From: Roseivirga sp.
GTDB lineage: Bacteria > Bacteroidota > Bacteroidia > Cytophagales > Cyclobacteriaceae
Assembly: GCA_021404565.1 (NCBI GenBank)
Contig: JAAWWF010000007.1
Span: 186,001-250,000 of the forward strand
Direction of reading: 5' to 3'
DNA: 64,000 nt
Under the pieces are notes generated by a model. It searched no databases. It was not told the origin of the DNA and saw only the letters and a list, made by a program, of their open reading frames with translations. Of the stretch, positions 1 to 7,575 are shown piece by piece. Each line of letters begins with the position of its first letter. The first letter of the stretch is position 1. Made by a program: the position numbers and the translations under genes.

Positions 1-43
1 CTGGTTTCTCATTCCCCGGCTGCCCAAATCGTATTAATTTCAT
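1..43 (-). CDS. FAH-family hydrolase, N-terminal 14 codons (probable 2,4-diketo-3-deoxy-L-fuconate hydrolase)
   Basis: Reading leftward from an ATG at 41-43, the frame stays open to the window edge and gives MKLIRFGQPGNEKP. This is the characteristic opening of fumarylacetoacetate-hydrolase-fold proteins of the ureidoglycolate lyase / diketo-deoxy-fuconate hydrolase type. It lies 60 bases after the sulfatase stop and on the same strand. With the upstream L-fuconate dehydratase and SDR, it would supply the last step of non-phosphorylative fucose breakdown, cleaving the diketo acid to pyruvate and lactate. Only 14 residues are visible, so family membership rests on this N-terminus plus context. 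The rest of the gene lies outside the window. Confidence 0.6.
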   Translation of the reverse strand, partial: MKLIRFGQPGNEKP

Positions 44-103
44 GTATTCAAACGCTTTTAAATATTCTTATAAGTCTTTCATAATTACTCACCCAGCCCT
101 CAC

Positions 104-1606
104 TTATGTCAACAGGAAGGTTAAGTCCAGTGAATCGCCCATTTCCTTTTGTAATTCCATTAAATCTCTAAGCAATGAGTTTCTCTTTTCTTTATAATCT
201 GCCTGACCAGATAAGTCATGCATTTCAAGCGGATCGGCATTCATATCGAACAATTTCACCTTCCTTAGTTTAGGGTAGACTATCAATTTATAGCCTTCCT
301 TTCGGATCATTCTTTGAAGGTCTATATAAGCTCCGTAAACTCCATTTTGCAGGTTACCGCCTTGTTTGGTGTCCTTAAGGCTGTTAAAGTCTATATAATC
401 CGGTTTTGTTATACCGGCAACATCCAGACCGGTAGCCATAATATCCTGCAGGTAAACATCATGGTCAATAATTCTTCCTTTTTCGACATTGGGGCCTACC
501 ATCATCAGGGGCACTCTCATACTATGATCGTACATATTCTGTTTGCCCAGCAGGCCATGGTGCCCTACTGACAGACCATGATCTCCGGTAAAAAAGATAT
601 AGGTATTCTCTTCTTTTCCTGAAGCTTCCAGCGCATTCAGGATCTTTCCAATTTGTTCGTCCAAATGAGAGATAATAGCATAATATTCACGCAGATGAGT
701 CTTGACGGCATATGGCGTTCGGGGGAAAGGAGCCAATGCTTCATCTCTTAAAGCCGGAGCACTTCCTATTCCGTCTTTATCAGGGTATTGCTCCATGAAA
801 TTCTCAGGAAGCGGAATATCTTCCAACACGTATTTTTCTAAAAACGATTTAGGGGCCTGTCTTGGGTCATGTGGGGCATTAAAGGACAAGTACATAAAGA
901 AAGGCTTGTCTTTGGTTGAGGCTGCTTCGATGAATTCAATCGCATCATCTTTCAACACCTCGCTCCAGTGTTTTCCACTCTTCCAAAAACCTCCATTCAA
1001 GGTATCATAAGACAACCACGACTTGTCGTTTTCATCTATGGGACGAAAATAACCGGCAGGCCGGATTAAGCTGAGGTCTTCATTTTTCTGGTAAGCATCC
1101 CTGACCTTATTCCATATGCCCGGTATTTTGTGAGAATGATCCCCAGGCATACCAGGACGAATATTTTTTACGTTTTGGAAAACATGAACTGCCGGAGCTT
1201 GCACGTGCCATTTTCCACTCATATAGGTATCGTAGCCAGCAGATTCCATGAGTTTTCCCCAGGTTTGATTGAGGGCTATAGAATCTTTGGCCGCCCATCT
1301 GCTACTAATATCCCTGGCTTTCCAGATTGATCTTCCTGAAATCATCATGGCACGTGATGCCGTACATACGGCCCCATTCCAACCACCCATGTTATAGGCG
1401 TGGCTAAAGGTTGTTCCGGATTTGACGAGTTTGTCAAGGTTTGGTGTTTCGATAACCTTGTTTCCGAATGCGTGAATTGCCTCATAGGTCAGATCATCCG
1501 CAAAAAGAAACACAATATTTGGTTTTTGGTCCGTATCAAGGCCATCCTCTACCGAACCTGTACAAGCAGATTGAAGTAGAAAAAGGAATAGCACTAGTTT
1601 ATACAT
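104..1606 (-). CDS. Lipoprotein sulfatase (type I, formylglycine-dependent)
   Basis: A 500-residue arylsulfatase-family protein. The N-terminus is a lipoprotein signal with lipobox Cys near residue 15 (LLQSAC), so it is probably anchored in the envelope. The metal-binding Asp pair (FADD, about 36-38) is followed by the catalytic motif C81-T-A-S-R, in which Cys81 would be converted to formylglycine. A later TGDHG motif is also typical. The family hydrolyses sulfate esters. The neighbouring L-fuconate pathway suggests a sulfated fucose-containing glycan such as fucoidan as substrate, but that is inference. The gene starts 9 bases after the SDR stop and precedes the FAH gene, consistent with one leftward operon. 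No maturase (anSME or FGE) is seen in the window. Confidence 0.9.
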   Translation of the reverse strand: MYKLVLFLFLLQSACTGSVEDGLDTDQKPNIVFLFADDLTYEAIHAFGNKVIETPNLDKLVKSGTTFSHAYNMGGWNGAVCTASRAMMISGRSIWKARDISSRWAAKDSIALNQTWGKLMESAGYDTYMSGKWHVQAPAVHVFQNVKNIRPGMPGDHSHKIPGIWNKVRDAYQKNEDLSLIRPAGYFRPIDENDKSWLSYDTLNGGFWKSGKHWSEVLKDDAIEFIEAASTKDKPFFMYLSFNAPHDPRQAPKSFLEKYVLEDIPLPENFMEQYPDKDGIGSAPALRDEALAPFPRTPYAVKTHLREYYAIISHLDEQIGKILNALEASGKEENTYIFFTGDHGLSVGHHGLLGKQNMYDHSMRVPLMMVGPNVEKGRIIDHDVYLQDIMATGLDVAGITKPDYIDFNSLKDTKQGGNLQNGVYGAYIDLQRMIRKEGYKLIVYPKLRKVKLFDMNADPLEMHDLSGQADYKEKRNSLLRDLMELQKEMGDSLDLTFLLT

Positions 1607-1615
1607 CTCAACCTC

Positions 1616-2392
1616 TTAAGTATTCAGTTTTATAAAACCTCCATCAATCGGATAATCGGTCCCTGTTATAAAAGCCGCCTGGTCCGAGCATAGAAACAAG
1701 GCCAGATCGGCAATCTCCTCCGGTTTGCCCATCCTGCCAATGGGCTGGGTCGCGGAGAGTTTTTCAAACATTTCTCCTTCTTTTCCGGGATAGTTTTTGG
1801 CTATAAAGCCATCTACAAATGGAGTATGCACCCTGCCTGGAGAAATACAGTTGCAGCGGATGTTATCGCCCACATAATCTTTGGCTACAGACAGTGTCAT
1901 GGTCAGCACGGCACCCTTACTCATGGAATAGGCAAAGCGATCGGAAATGCCGACAGAAGAGGCTACAGAGGCAAGATTGAGAATTACCCCGCCATGCTCC
2001 TTCATATGTTGAATACAGGCAAACATACCATTGTACACCCCTTTGACATTGACAGCGTAGATACGATCGAGATCTGCCTCGCTGGTCCCCTCCAGATTTC
2101 CTACATGGGCAATACCAGCGTTATTGACCAGAATGTCAATTCTGCTCTCGCTTGCAATGGCGTCAACCACTGACTTCACATTTGCCTGGTCAGTAACATC
2201 GCAGGTATGATACTGTGCCTTATTTCCAGCCTCAGTAATTTCAGCCACCACTGAAGCTCCAGCCTCCGCATTCATCTCCAGAGCATGCACAGTCGCTCCG
2301 GCTTCTGCAAAGGTTTTGGCTATCGCACGTCCTATACCACTACCCGCTCCTGTGATCAGGGCATTCTTTCCACTTAAGCTAAACTTGTCCAT
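1616..2392 (-). CDS. SDR-family oxidoreductase (probable 2-keto-3-deoxy-L-fuconate dehydrogenase)
   Basis: A classical short-chain dehydrogenase of 258 residues. It has the dinucleotide motif TGAGSGIG (about 14-21), NNAG near residue 90, and the catalytic Ser with YxxxK (YSMSK). The start chosen is the ATG at 2390-2392, which begins MDKFSLSGK and overlaps the dehydratase stop by 14 bases; an in-frame start 36 bases upstream would add an unlikely basic extension inside the dehydratase gene. Placed between L-fuconate dehydratase and an FAH hydrolase, it most likely oxidises 2-keto-3-deoxy-L-fuconate with NAD+. The specificity is inferred from context; the SDR assignment is firm. Confidence 0.85.
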   Translation of the reverse strand: MDKFSLSGKNALITGAGSGIGRAIAKTFAEAGATVHALEMNAEAGASVVAEITEAGNKAQYHTCDVTDQANVKSVVDAIASESRIDILVNNAGIAHVGNLEGTSEADLDRIYAVNVKGVYNGMFACIQHMKEHGGVILNLASVASSVGISDRFAYSMSKGAVLTMTLSVAKDYVGDNIRCNCISPGRVHTPFVDGFIAKNYPGKEGEMFEKLSATQPIGRMGKPEEIADLALFLCSDQAAFITGTDYPIDGGFIKLNT

Positions 2393-3725
2393 TGACCTTA
2401 ATTTTTTCTTCAGACCAATAGGTACCATTTGGGTAGCTGTAGGTCTTCATTGATTCTTCTTTCATGGTAATGCTGTAACCCGATTCTTCGGGCACCATAT
2501 AAGCAGCATTGCTGATTGCTACCGGGGTTTCAAAATGTTCATGCAGATGATCTACGTACTCCACTACCCTGCCTTCCATGGTCCCACTGATACAGATATA
2601 GTCGATCATGGCCAGGTGTTGAACATATTCACAAAGCCCGACTCCTCCTGCATGAGGGCAAACAGGAATACTCAACTCATCAGCCATTAACAAAACCGCT
2701 AACACTTCATTGACACCCGCCAGACGGCAGCTATCAATCTGACAATAATCAAGCGCTCCCGAAGTCATAAATTGTTTGAACATGATCCGGTTTTGGCAAT
2801 GTTCACCTGTAGCCACTTTTACCGGCTTAACGGCATCAGCGATAGCCTTATGTCCCAGTATATCATCCGGACTGGTGGGTTCTTCAATCCAAAGTGGATT
2901 GAACTGTTGAAGTACTTCCATGTGCCTGATTGCCTGGGGCACTTCCCACTTCTGATTAGCATCCATCATCAGAAAACGGTCCTGACCAATCTCTTCTCTT
3001 ATTATCGTGGCCCTCCTGACATCATCATCCAAATCGAGTCCCACCTTCATTTTTACAAAGTTCCAGCCATCAGCCACGGCCTCCTTGCAGAGCCTTCTTA
3101 TTTTATCGTCAGAATAACCCAACCAACCCGCTGAGGTAGTATAGGCAGGATAACCGTGAGCTCTGAGTACAGCTATTCTCTCATTTTTGCCAGCCTCCTT
3201 TGATTTTAGATTTTGCAGGGCTCTTTCTGGTGTAATTACATCTGTGATATAGGTGAAGTCCACACAGGATACCAGTTCTTCAGGACTCATTTCTGCAACA
3301 AGCTGCCAAAGCGGTTTTTCCTCCCATTTGGCATACAAATCCCAAACTGCATTTACAACAGCCCCCATGGAGATATGCATGACTCCTTTTTCAGGGCCTA
3401 ACCAACGAAGTTGACTATCACCGTTGAGTTCGGTCCAAAAGGCCCCCATATCAGCCGTAATTTCAGATAGCTTTCGGCCCACTACTCTGGGCATAAATTC
3501 TTTGATGGCTTCTGTACAGATGGAATTACCCCGGCCAATCGTGAAAGTAAGTCCATGACCTTCCATACCTTCTATATTGGTTCTGAGAATCAGGTAAGCG
3601 GCTGAATAATCCGGATCAGGATTCATGGCGTCTGAACCATCCAGGGTCTTGCTGGTAGGGAAGCGAATGTCTCTCACTTCATAGCCTGTAATCTCACAAC
3701 CTGACCCCGATACTTTTTTGAACAT
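2379..3725 (-). CDS. L-fuconate dehydratase (enolase superfamily)
   Basis: A 448-residue enolase/mandelate-racemase-superfamily protein. Visible features are the KxK base motif (K225-M-K227), metal ligands at D255-x-N257 and E281/E282, the GEH segment at 307-309, and a later CPHAGG stretch. The overall pattern matches L-fuconate dehydratase (relatives of human ENOSF1), which removes water from L-fuconate to give 2-keto-3-deoxy-L-fuconate. It is the first gene of the leftward set with the SDR, sulfatase and FAH genes, and overlaps the SDR by 14 bases. The divergent AraC-type regulator 105 bases away is the obvious candidate regulator. Another acid-sugar dehydratase is possible, but the context favours fuconate. 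Confidence 0.87.
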   Translation of the reverse strand: MFKKVSGSGCEITGYEVRDIRFPTSKTLDGSDAMNPDPDYSAAYLILRTNIEGMEGHGLTFTIGRGNSICTEAIKEFMPRVVGRKLSEITADMGAFWTELNGDSQLRWLGPEKGVMHISMGAVVNAVWDLYAKWEEKPLWQLVAEMSPEELVSCVDFTYITDVITPERALQNLKSKEAGKNERIAVLRAHGYPAYTTSAGWLGYSDDKIRRLCKEAVADGWNFVKMKVGLDLDDDVRRATIIREEIGQDRFLMMDANQKWEVPQAIRHMEVLQQFNPLWIEEPTSPDDILGHKAIADAVKPVKVATGEHCQNRIMFKQFMTSGALDYCQIDSCRLAGVNEVLAVLLMADELSIPVCPHAGGVGLCEYVQHLAMIDYICISGTMEGRVVEYVDHLHEHFETPVAISNAAYMVPEESGYSITMKEESMKTYSYPNGTYWSEEKIKVNGQV

Positions 3726-3784
3726 AGAGCAAGCTCTCTATTTAAATCCCCGATTTCTACCTTGGCGTATGCCAGTACATATAC

Positions 3785-3792
3785 TATTTTTG
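3785..3792 (+). promoter_or_regulatory. Candidate -7 element for the AraC gene
   Basis: TATTTTTG matches the Bacteroidetes TAnnTTTG -7 consensus and lies 38 bases before the AraC start. A weak -33 (TTGG instead of TTTG) sits 19 bases upstream. It lies in the 105-base divergent region shared with the dehydratase; no equally good leftward promoter was found there. Confidence 0.4.
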
Positions 3793-3830
3793 CATGAATT
3801 GGCTAATATTCAAGAGTACTTGCTAAATTA

Positions 3831-4700
3831 ATGTCAGTGAAAGCAACATTATTAAAGCGGGGCGCTAGTCCTGCTCATTCATTTTCAGTCTCAAAGCACG
3901 ATTTCCCGCACTTTCTCAAGGTATGGCACTATCATACTGAGCTGGAGTTGGTATATACCAAACAAAGTGACGGAACCCGGTTTATCGGGGATAACATCTC
4001 GCGATTTCAGGCCAGGGAGTTGGTTTTGATAGGCAGTAACCTGCCTCATATGTATCAAAATGATGAAGCCTATTTCCAAAATGATTCGCAGCTAAGGGCA
4101 GAAGCTCATGTAGTCCATTTCAGTCCCTCATTTCTCAACACCTCACTTGGCGAGATTCCTGAGCTGAGACAAATTCATCTGCTGATTGAAAAAGCAAAGC
4201 TGGGCCTGCTGTTTACACAGGAAACGGCAGATAAGATAGCTCCTTTGATTATGGAACTGGATGGTTTACATGACCTGGAGCGAATGCTCAGTTTTTTGAA
4301 GATACTCTCAATTTTGGCACAATCTCCCGAAGCTTCTACTATTGCTACTCCCGGGTTCGTCAATCACTTTGATCAGGCCGGTGATGCCAAGCTGGATATG
4401 GTATATGATCATGTCATGCAACATTTCCAGGAAGACATTAAAGTAGATGCCATTGCTGATCTGGTGAGTATGAATAAATCCTCCTTCTGTCGCTATTTCA
4501 AAAAGACGACACAAAAAACCTTCACTGAATTTCTCAATGAGGTGCGCATTGGCTTTGCCTGCAAAGTATTAATGGAAAAGCAAATGGGTATTCTGGAAAC
4601 AAGCTACTACTGTGGCTACAATAATATCTCCCACTTTAACCGCCAGTTTAAGAAGAAAGTGAAGATGAGTCCTTCAGAATATTTACGAACGAGGAGGTAA
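3831..4700 (+). CDS. AraC-family transcriptional regulator
   Basis: A 289-residue protein with an N-terminal cupin-like sensing half (note HYHTELELVY near 33-42) and a C-terminal double helix-turn-helix (about 190-287). The latter includes SFCRYFKK and the typical SHFNRQFKKKVKMSPSEYLR ending. It is transcribed divergently from the L-fuconate dehydratase operon and probably controls it in response to fucose or a derived acid. The effector is inferred from position only. A GTG or ATG start further upstream is not apparent. Confidence 0.88.
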   Translation: MSVKATLLKRGASPAHSFSVSKHDFPHFLKVWHYHTELELVYTKQSDGTRFIGDNISRFQARELVLIGSNLPHMYQNDEAYFQNDSQLRAEAHVVHFSPSFLNTSLGEIPELRQIHLLIEKAKLGLLFTQETADKIAPLIMELDGLHDLERMLSFLKILSILAQSPEASTIATPGFVNHFDQAGDAKLDMVYDHVMQHFQEDIKVDAIADLVSMNKSSFCRYFKKTTQKTFTEFLNEVRIGFACKVLMEKQMGILETSYYCGYNNISHFNRQFKKKVKMSPSEYLRTRR

Positions 4701-4794
4701 CTAATTATCCGAGCGGGTTAAGCTCAAGCGAAAAAGCCTCCGGAAAACTCACAATTTGAACCCATCAGTTGCAAAAGAGTTGATTCCTTCCGTA

Positions 4795-4834
4795 TTTAGT
4801 AAAATACTAAAAGGTCTTTTAATCTTTTACTAAA
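4795..4834 (+). promoter_or_regulatory. Palindromic operator candidate upstream of norC
   Basis: TTTAGTA-AAA-TACTAAA (4795-4811) is a perfect 7-base inverted repeat with a 3-base spacer. A third copy of the half-site TACTAAA lies at 4828-4834, 11 bases before the norC ATG at 4845. Such a site fits binding of a dimeric regulator. The Rrf2 protein encoded at the other end of the nor cluster is the natural candidate, though an FNR/CRP-type factor cannot be excluded. No TAnnTTTG box was found here. Confidence 0.5.
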
Positions 4835-4844
4835 TAACCTAACT

Positions 4845-5276
4845 ATGCTATCGAAAAAGCAAGCGAGAACTTTTTTCCTGGGTGGTACCATGTTAACGTT
4901 TCTCATTTTCATCGCCCTGACCATTTACTCCTTTAGCGGAGAGCAGGATCAGGCAAACACCCTACAGTTGAACGAACCCATTGTACGAGGGAAGCAGCTA
5001 TGGGAAAAAAACAACTGTATGGGCTGCCATACCATACTCGGAGAGGGAGCTTACTACGCTCCCGAATTAACCAAAGTAATAGACCGCAGAGGGAAAGGAT
5101 ACATCAAGGCAGTATTGATGAGCCCGGTTTCCTGGGCACCAAACGGACGAAAAATGGTCGCTTACGGCTTTACAGATGCCGAAGCAGAAGACCTGATTGC
5201 CTTCTTTGACTGGATTGATGACATAGACCTGAACGGCTTTGATCGGGTAGTATCACCATTGGCAAAAGACAAGTAA
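4845..5276 (+). CDS. norC: Nitric oxide reductase cytochrome c subunit NorC
   Basis: A 143-residue membrane-anchored c-type cytochrome. It has one N-terminal transmembrane helix (about 10-30) and a single haem site C58-M-G-C61-H62, with Met104 (GRKMVAYGF) as the likely sixth ligand. In the cNOR complex NorC passes electrons to NorB, which reduces NO to N2O on the periplasmic side of the inner membrane. It is the first gene of norCBQD, 18 bases before norB, and preceded by a strong palindrome. Length and order match canonical NorC. Confidence 0.93.
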   Translation: MLSKKQARTFFLGGTMLTFLIFIALTIYSFSGEQDQANTLQLNEPIVRGKQLWEKNNCMGCHTILGEGAYYAPELTKVIDRRGKGYIKAVLMSPVSWAPNGRKMVAYGFTDAEAEDLIAFFDWIDDIDLNGFDRVVSPLAKDK

Positions 5277-5294
5277 ACCCGATAACGCACGACC

Positions 5295-6638
5295 ATGAAA
5301 TATAAATCACAAAAAGTAGCCTATTGGTTTTTTGCATTATCAATGCTCCTACTGGTACTACAAATCGTTTACGGATTCATTATGGGCTTTGCCAGGGTTG
5401 GCATGGATGGCCTACACGAAATCATCCCATTCAACACCGCCAGAGCCGTACACACCAACCTGTTGGTTGTTTGGTTACTCTCTGGTTTTATGGGAGCAGC
5501 CTACTATATCATTCCTGAAGAGTCTAAGAGAGAACTGGTGAGTGTCAAACTCGCTTATGTACAGCTGATATCTCTGGCGCTTGTAGGGGTTACTGCCATT
5601 ATTGGTTATCACTTCAACTGGTGGGAAGGTCGAAAGTTTCTGGAAATTCCCAGACAACTCGACTACCTCGTTGTGATCAATGTTTTGCTATTTCTGGGAC
5701 TCATTCTGCTGACGCTCTACAAAGCCAAACGCAGAACTACCACATCCATCGTTTTGGCCATGGGCTTGCTATTCGCTGCCTTACTCTATCTGCCAGGGAT
5801 GTTGCCTTTTGACAGCCAGGTAATGGATTCCTTCTTCCGCTGGTGGGTCGTTCACCTGTGGGTAGAAGGTGTATGGGAGCTTATCATGGGAGGTATTCTT
5901 TCCTTCCTGCTCATCAAGCTTACTGGTGTGGATAGAGAAGTAATTGAAAAGTGGCTATACGTAATTGTAGGACTCACCTTCCTATCTGGCGTACTGGGAA
6001 CAGGTCACCATTATTACTATATCGGGGTAAATGACATATGGATCATTGTGGGTGGTATTTTCTCTGCCCTTGAGCCTCTTGCATTCCTTGGGATGGCCCT
6101 TTTTGCCATTAACATGTACCGTAAAGGAGAAAAGAAACACCCTAACAAGCTCGCCCTTTTCTGGACGCTGGGCTGTGCCATTGTTTCCTTTGTGGGAGCA
6201 GGTTTACTGGGTTTTGCCCATACGCTACCGCAGACTAACCTATACACCCATGGTACGCTGGTTACGGCCATGCACGGTCACCTTGCCTTCTGGGGTGCCT
6301 ATGCCATGATTGTACTGGCTATGATCAGCTATGCAATGCCCAATCTTACGGGCAGGAAGATTTATGAAAGTAACCGGGGTCGGGCCGCATTCTGGCTTTC
6401 TAATATTGGAATGCTTGGCATGACAGTGGCCTTTGGAGTAGCCGGGGTAGCCCAGGTATACCTTGAGCGGAAATTCAAAATGGATTTTATGATGGTACAA
6501 AACGAAATCAGTATCCATTTTGTAACACTGCTCATTTGTGCTACCCTGTTTACGGTTGGTATCATCTTCTACATTCTTGATTTTATAAAATACGGACGCC
6601 CCAATGATGAGGCCCTTGAAACAGCAGAGCATTTATAG
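5295..6638 (+). CDS. norB: Nitric oxide reductase catalytic subunit NorB
   Basis: A 447-residue polytopic protein of the haem-copper oxidase superfamily with about twelve predicted helices. Histidine-rich motifs of NorB are visible: HTNLLVVW (helix II), WWVVHLWVEGVWE, GTGHHYYYIG, and the late HGHLAFWGAY. These supply haem b, haem b3 and non-haem iron ligands. Its length and the separate upstream NorC identify the cytochrome-c-dependent form, not the fused quinol-dependent qNOR. The reaction is 2 NO + 2 e- + 2 H+ to N2O + H2O, for NO detoxification or denitrification. No nitrite or nitrous oxide reductase genes are in the window. Confidence 0.93.
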   Translation: MKYKSQKVAYWFFALSMLLLVLQIVYGFIMGFARVGMDGLHEIIPFNTARAVHTNLLVVWLLSGFMGAAYYIIPEESKRELVSVKLAYVQLISLALVGVTAIIGYHFNWWEGRKFLEIPRQLDYLVVINVLLFLGLILLTLYKAKRRTTTSIVLAMGLLFAALLYLPGMLPFDSQVMDSFFRWWVVHLWVEGVWELIMGGILSFLLIKLTGVDREVIEKWLYVIVGLTFLSGVLGTGHHYYYIGVNDIWIIVGGIFSALEPLAFLGMALFAINMYRKGEKKHPNKLALFWTLGCAIVSFVGAGLLGFAHTLPQTNLYTHGTLVTAMHGHLAFWGAYAMIVLAMISYAMPNLTGRKIYESNRGRAAFWLSNIGMLGMTVAFGVAGVAQVYLERKFKMDFMMVQNEISIHFVTLLICATLFTVGIIFYILDFIKYGRPNDEALETAEHL

Positions 6639-6658
6639 AACTGTGTATATGGCTTAAA

Positions 6659-6693
6659 GACGATAAAGAGAGGGTCACCCTTGATTTATCGTC
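6659..6693 (+). other. Hairpin between norB and norQ
   Basis: GACGATAAA (6659-6667) pairs perfectly with TTTATCGTC (6685-6693). The 17-base interior itself contains AGGGT-C-ACCCT. No T-run follows, so it is more likely an mRNA stability or processing element (different dosage for CB versus QD) than a terminator. It occupies much of the 94-base gap. Confidence 0.4.
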
Positions 6694-6732
6694 TGGCCTA
6701 TCCACTCCCCCACCCTAATTGCACAAAACATC

Positions 6733-7560
6733 ATGATAGAAAAACTACCGGTTAACGGACTTACTCAAGCTACGAAATCAGCTGGCAAGCCCGCTCCCTT
6801 TTACCAGCCTGTAGCCAAAGAGGTTTACGTTTTTGAGCATGCATACCAAAACAAAATCCCCATGCTGCTGAAAGGCCCGACCGGGACAGGGAAAACGAGG
6901 TTTATAGAGTTTATGGCTTATAGGCTAGACAGTGCAATCATCACCGTTTCATGTCATGAGGAAACCTCTTCCACCGATCTGATTGGACGATATATTATCA
7001 AAGGAGCTGAGACTTTATGGATTGACGGGCCTCTTACCAAGGCCGTCAGAACCGGTGCTATCTTATACCTGGATGAGATAGCTGAGGCACGGCCCGATGT
7101 CATTGTTGCCATACATTCCCTTACCGATCATCGCAAAGAGCTGTTTATTGACAAGCTGGGTGAGACAGTTTCGGCACACCAGGACTTCATGCTGGTAGCT
7201 TCCTTCAACCCAGGTTATCAGAGAGGTTTTAAAGAGCTAAAACCCTCGACCAGGCAGCGTTTTGTGGCACTGGCATTTAACTACCCCAAGCCGAAAGACG
7301 AGGCTAACATCATCACCAAAGAAACACAACTGGAGAGTAATCTTGCCACAAAGCTGGTGAACATAGCTACCAAAATCCGGAACCTGACAGAGCTGGGCCT
7401 GACGGAAACCGTTTCTACTCGTTTGTTGGTAGATGCGGCCAAATTGATTCATTCGGGCCTTCCGAAAAGGCTATCGGTAAAAGTGGCGGTAGTAGAACCC
7501 CTTACAGATGACCCGGAGATTACCGAAGCACTTTCAGATCTGGTAGACCTTATGATTTGA
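6733..7560 (+). CDS. norQ: MoxR-type AAA+ ATPase NorQ
   Basis: A 275-residue AAA+ ATPase of the MoxR/CbbQ/NorQ family. Walker A is G48-P-T-G-T-G-K-T55, Walker B is YLDE near 113-117, and a sensor segment ASFNPGYQRGF follows. Together with NorD it is needed to insert or activate the non-haem iron centre of NorB. It lies 15 bases before norD, the usual NorQ-NorD pairing of an AAA+ ATPase with a von Willebrand A partner. The name rests on sequence plus position within a nor operon; by sequence alone CbbQ would be hard to separate. Confidence 0.9.
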   Translation: MIEKLPVNGLTQATKSAGKPAPFYQPVAKEVYVFEHAYQNKIPMLLKGPTGTGKTRFIEFMAYRLDSAIITVSCHEETSSTDLIGRYIIKGAETLWIDGPLTKAVRTGAILYLDEIAEARPDVIVAIHSLTDHRKELFIDKLGETVSAHQDFMLVASFNPGYQRGFKELKPSTRQRFVALAFNYPKPKDEANIITKETQLESNLATKLVNIATKIRNLTELGLTETVSTRLLVDAAKLIHSGLPKRLSVKVAVVEPLTDDPEITEALSDLVDLMI

Positions 7561-7575
7561 TCAGCCACCAGCAGC

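Noticed and set aside
4795-4811. Palindrome upstream of norC as a transcription terminator for the AraC gene
   Set aside because: It is entirely A/T-rich with no G/C-rich stem and lies close to the norC start, so an operator is more likely.
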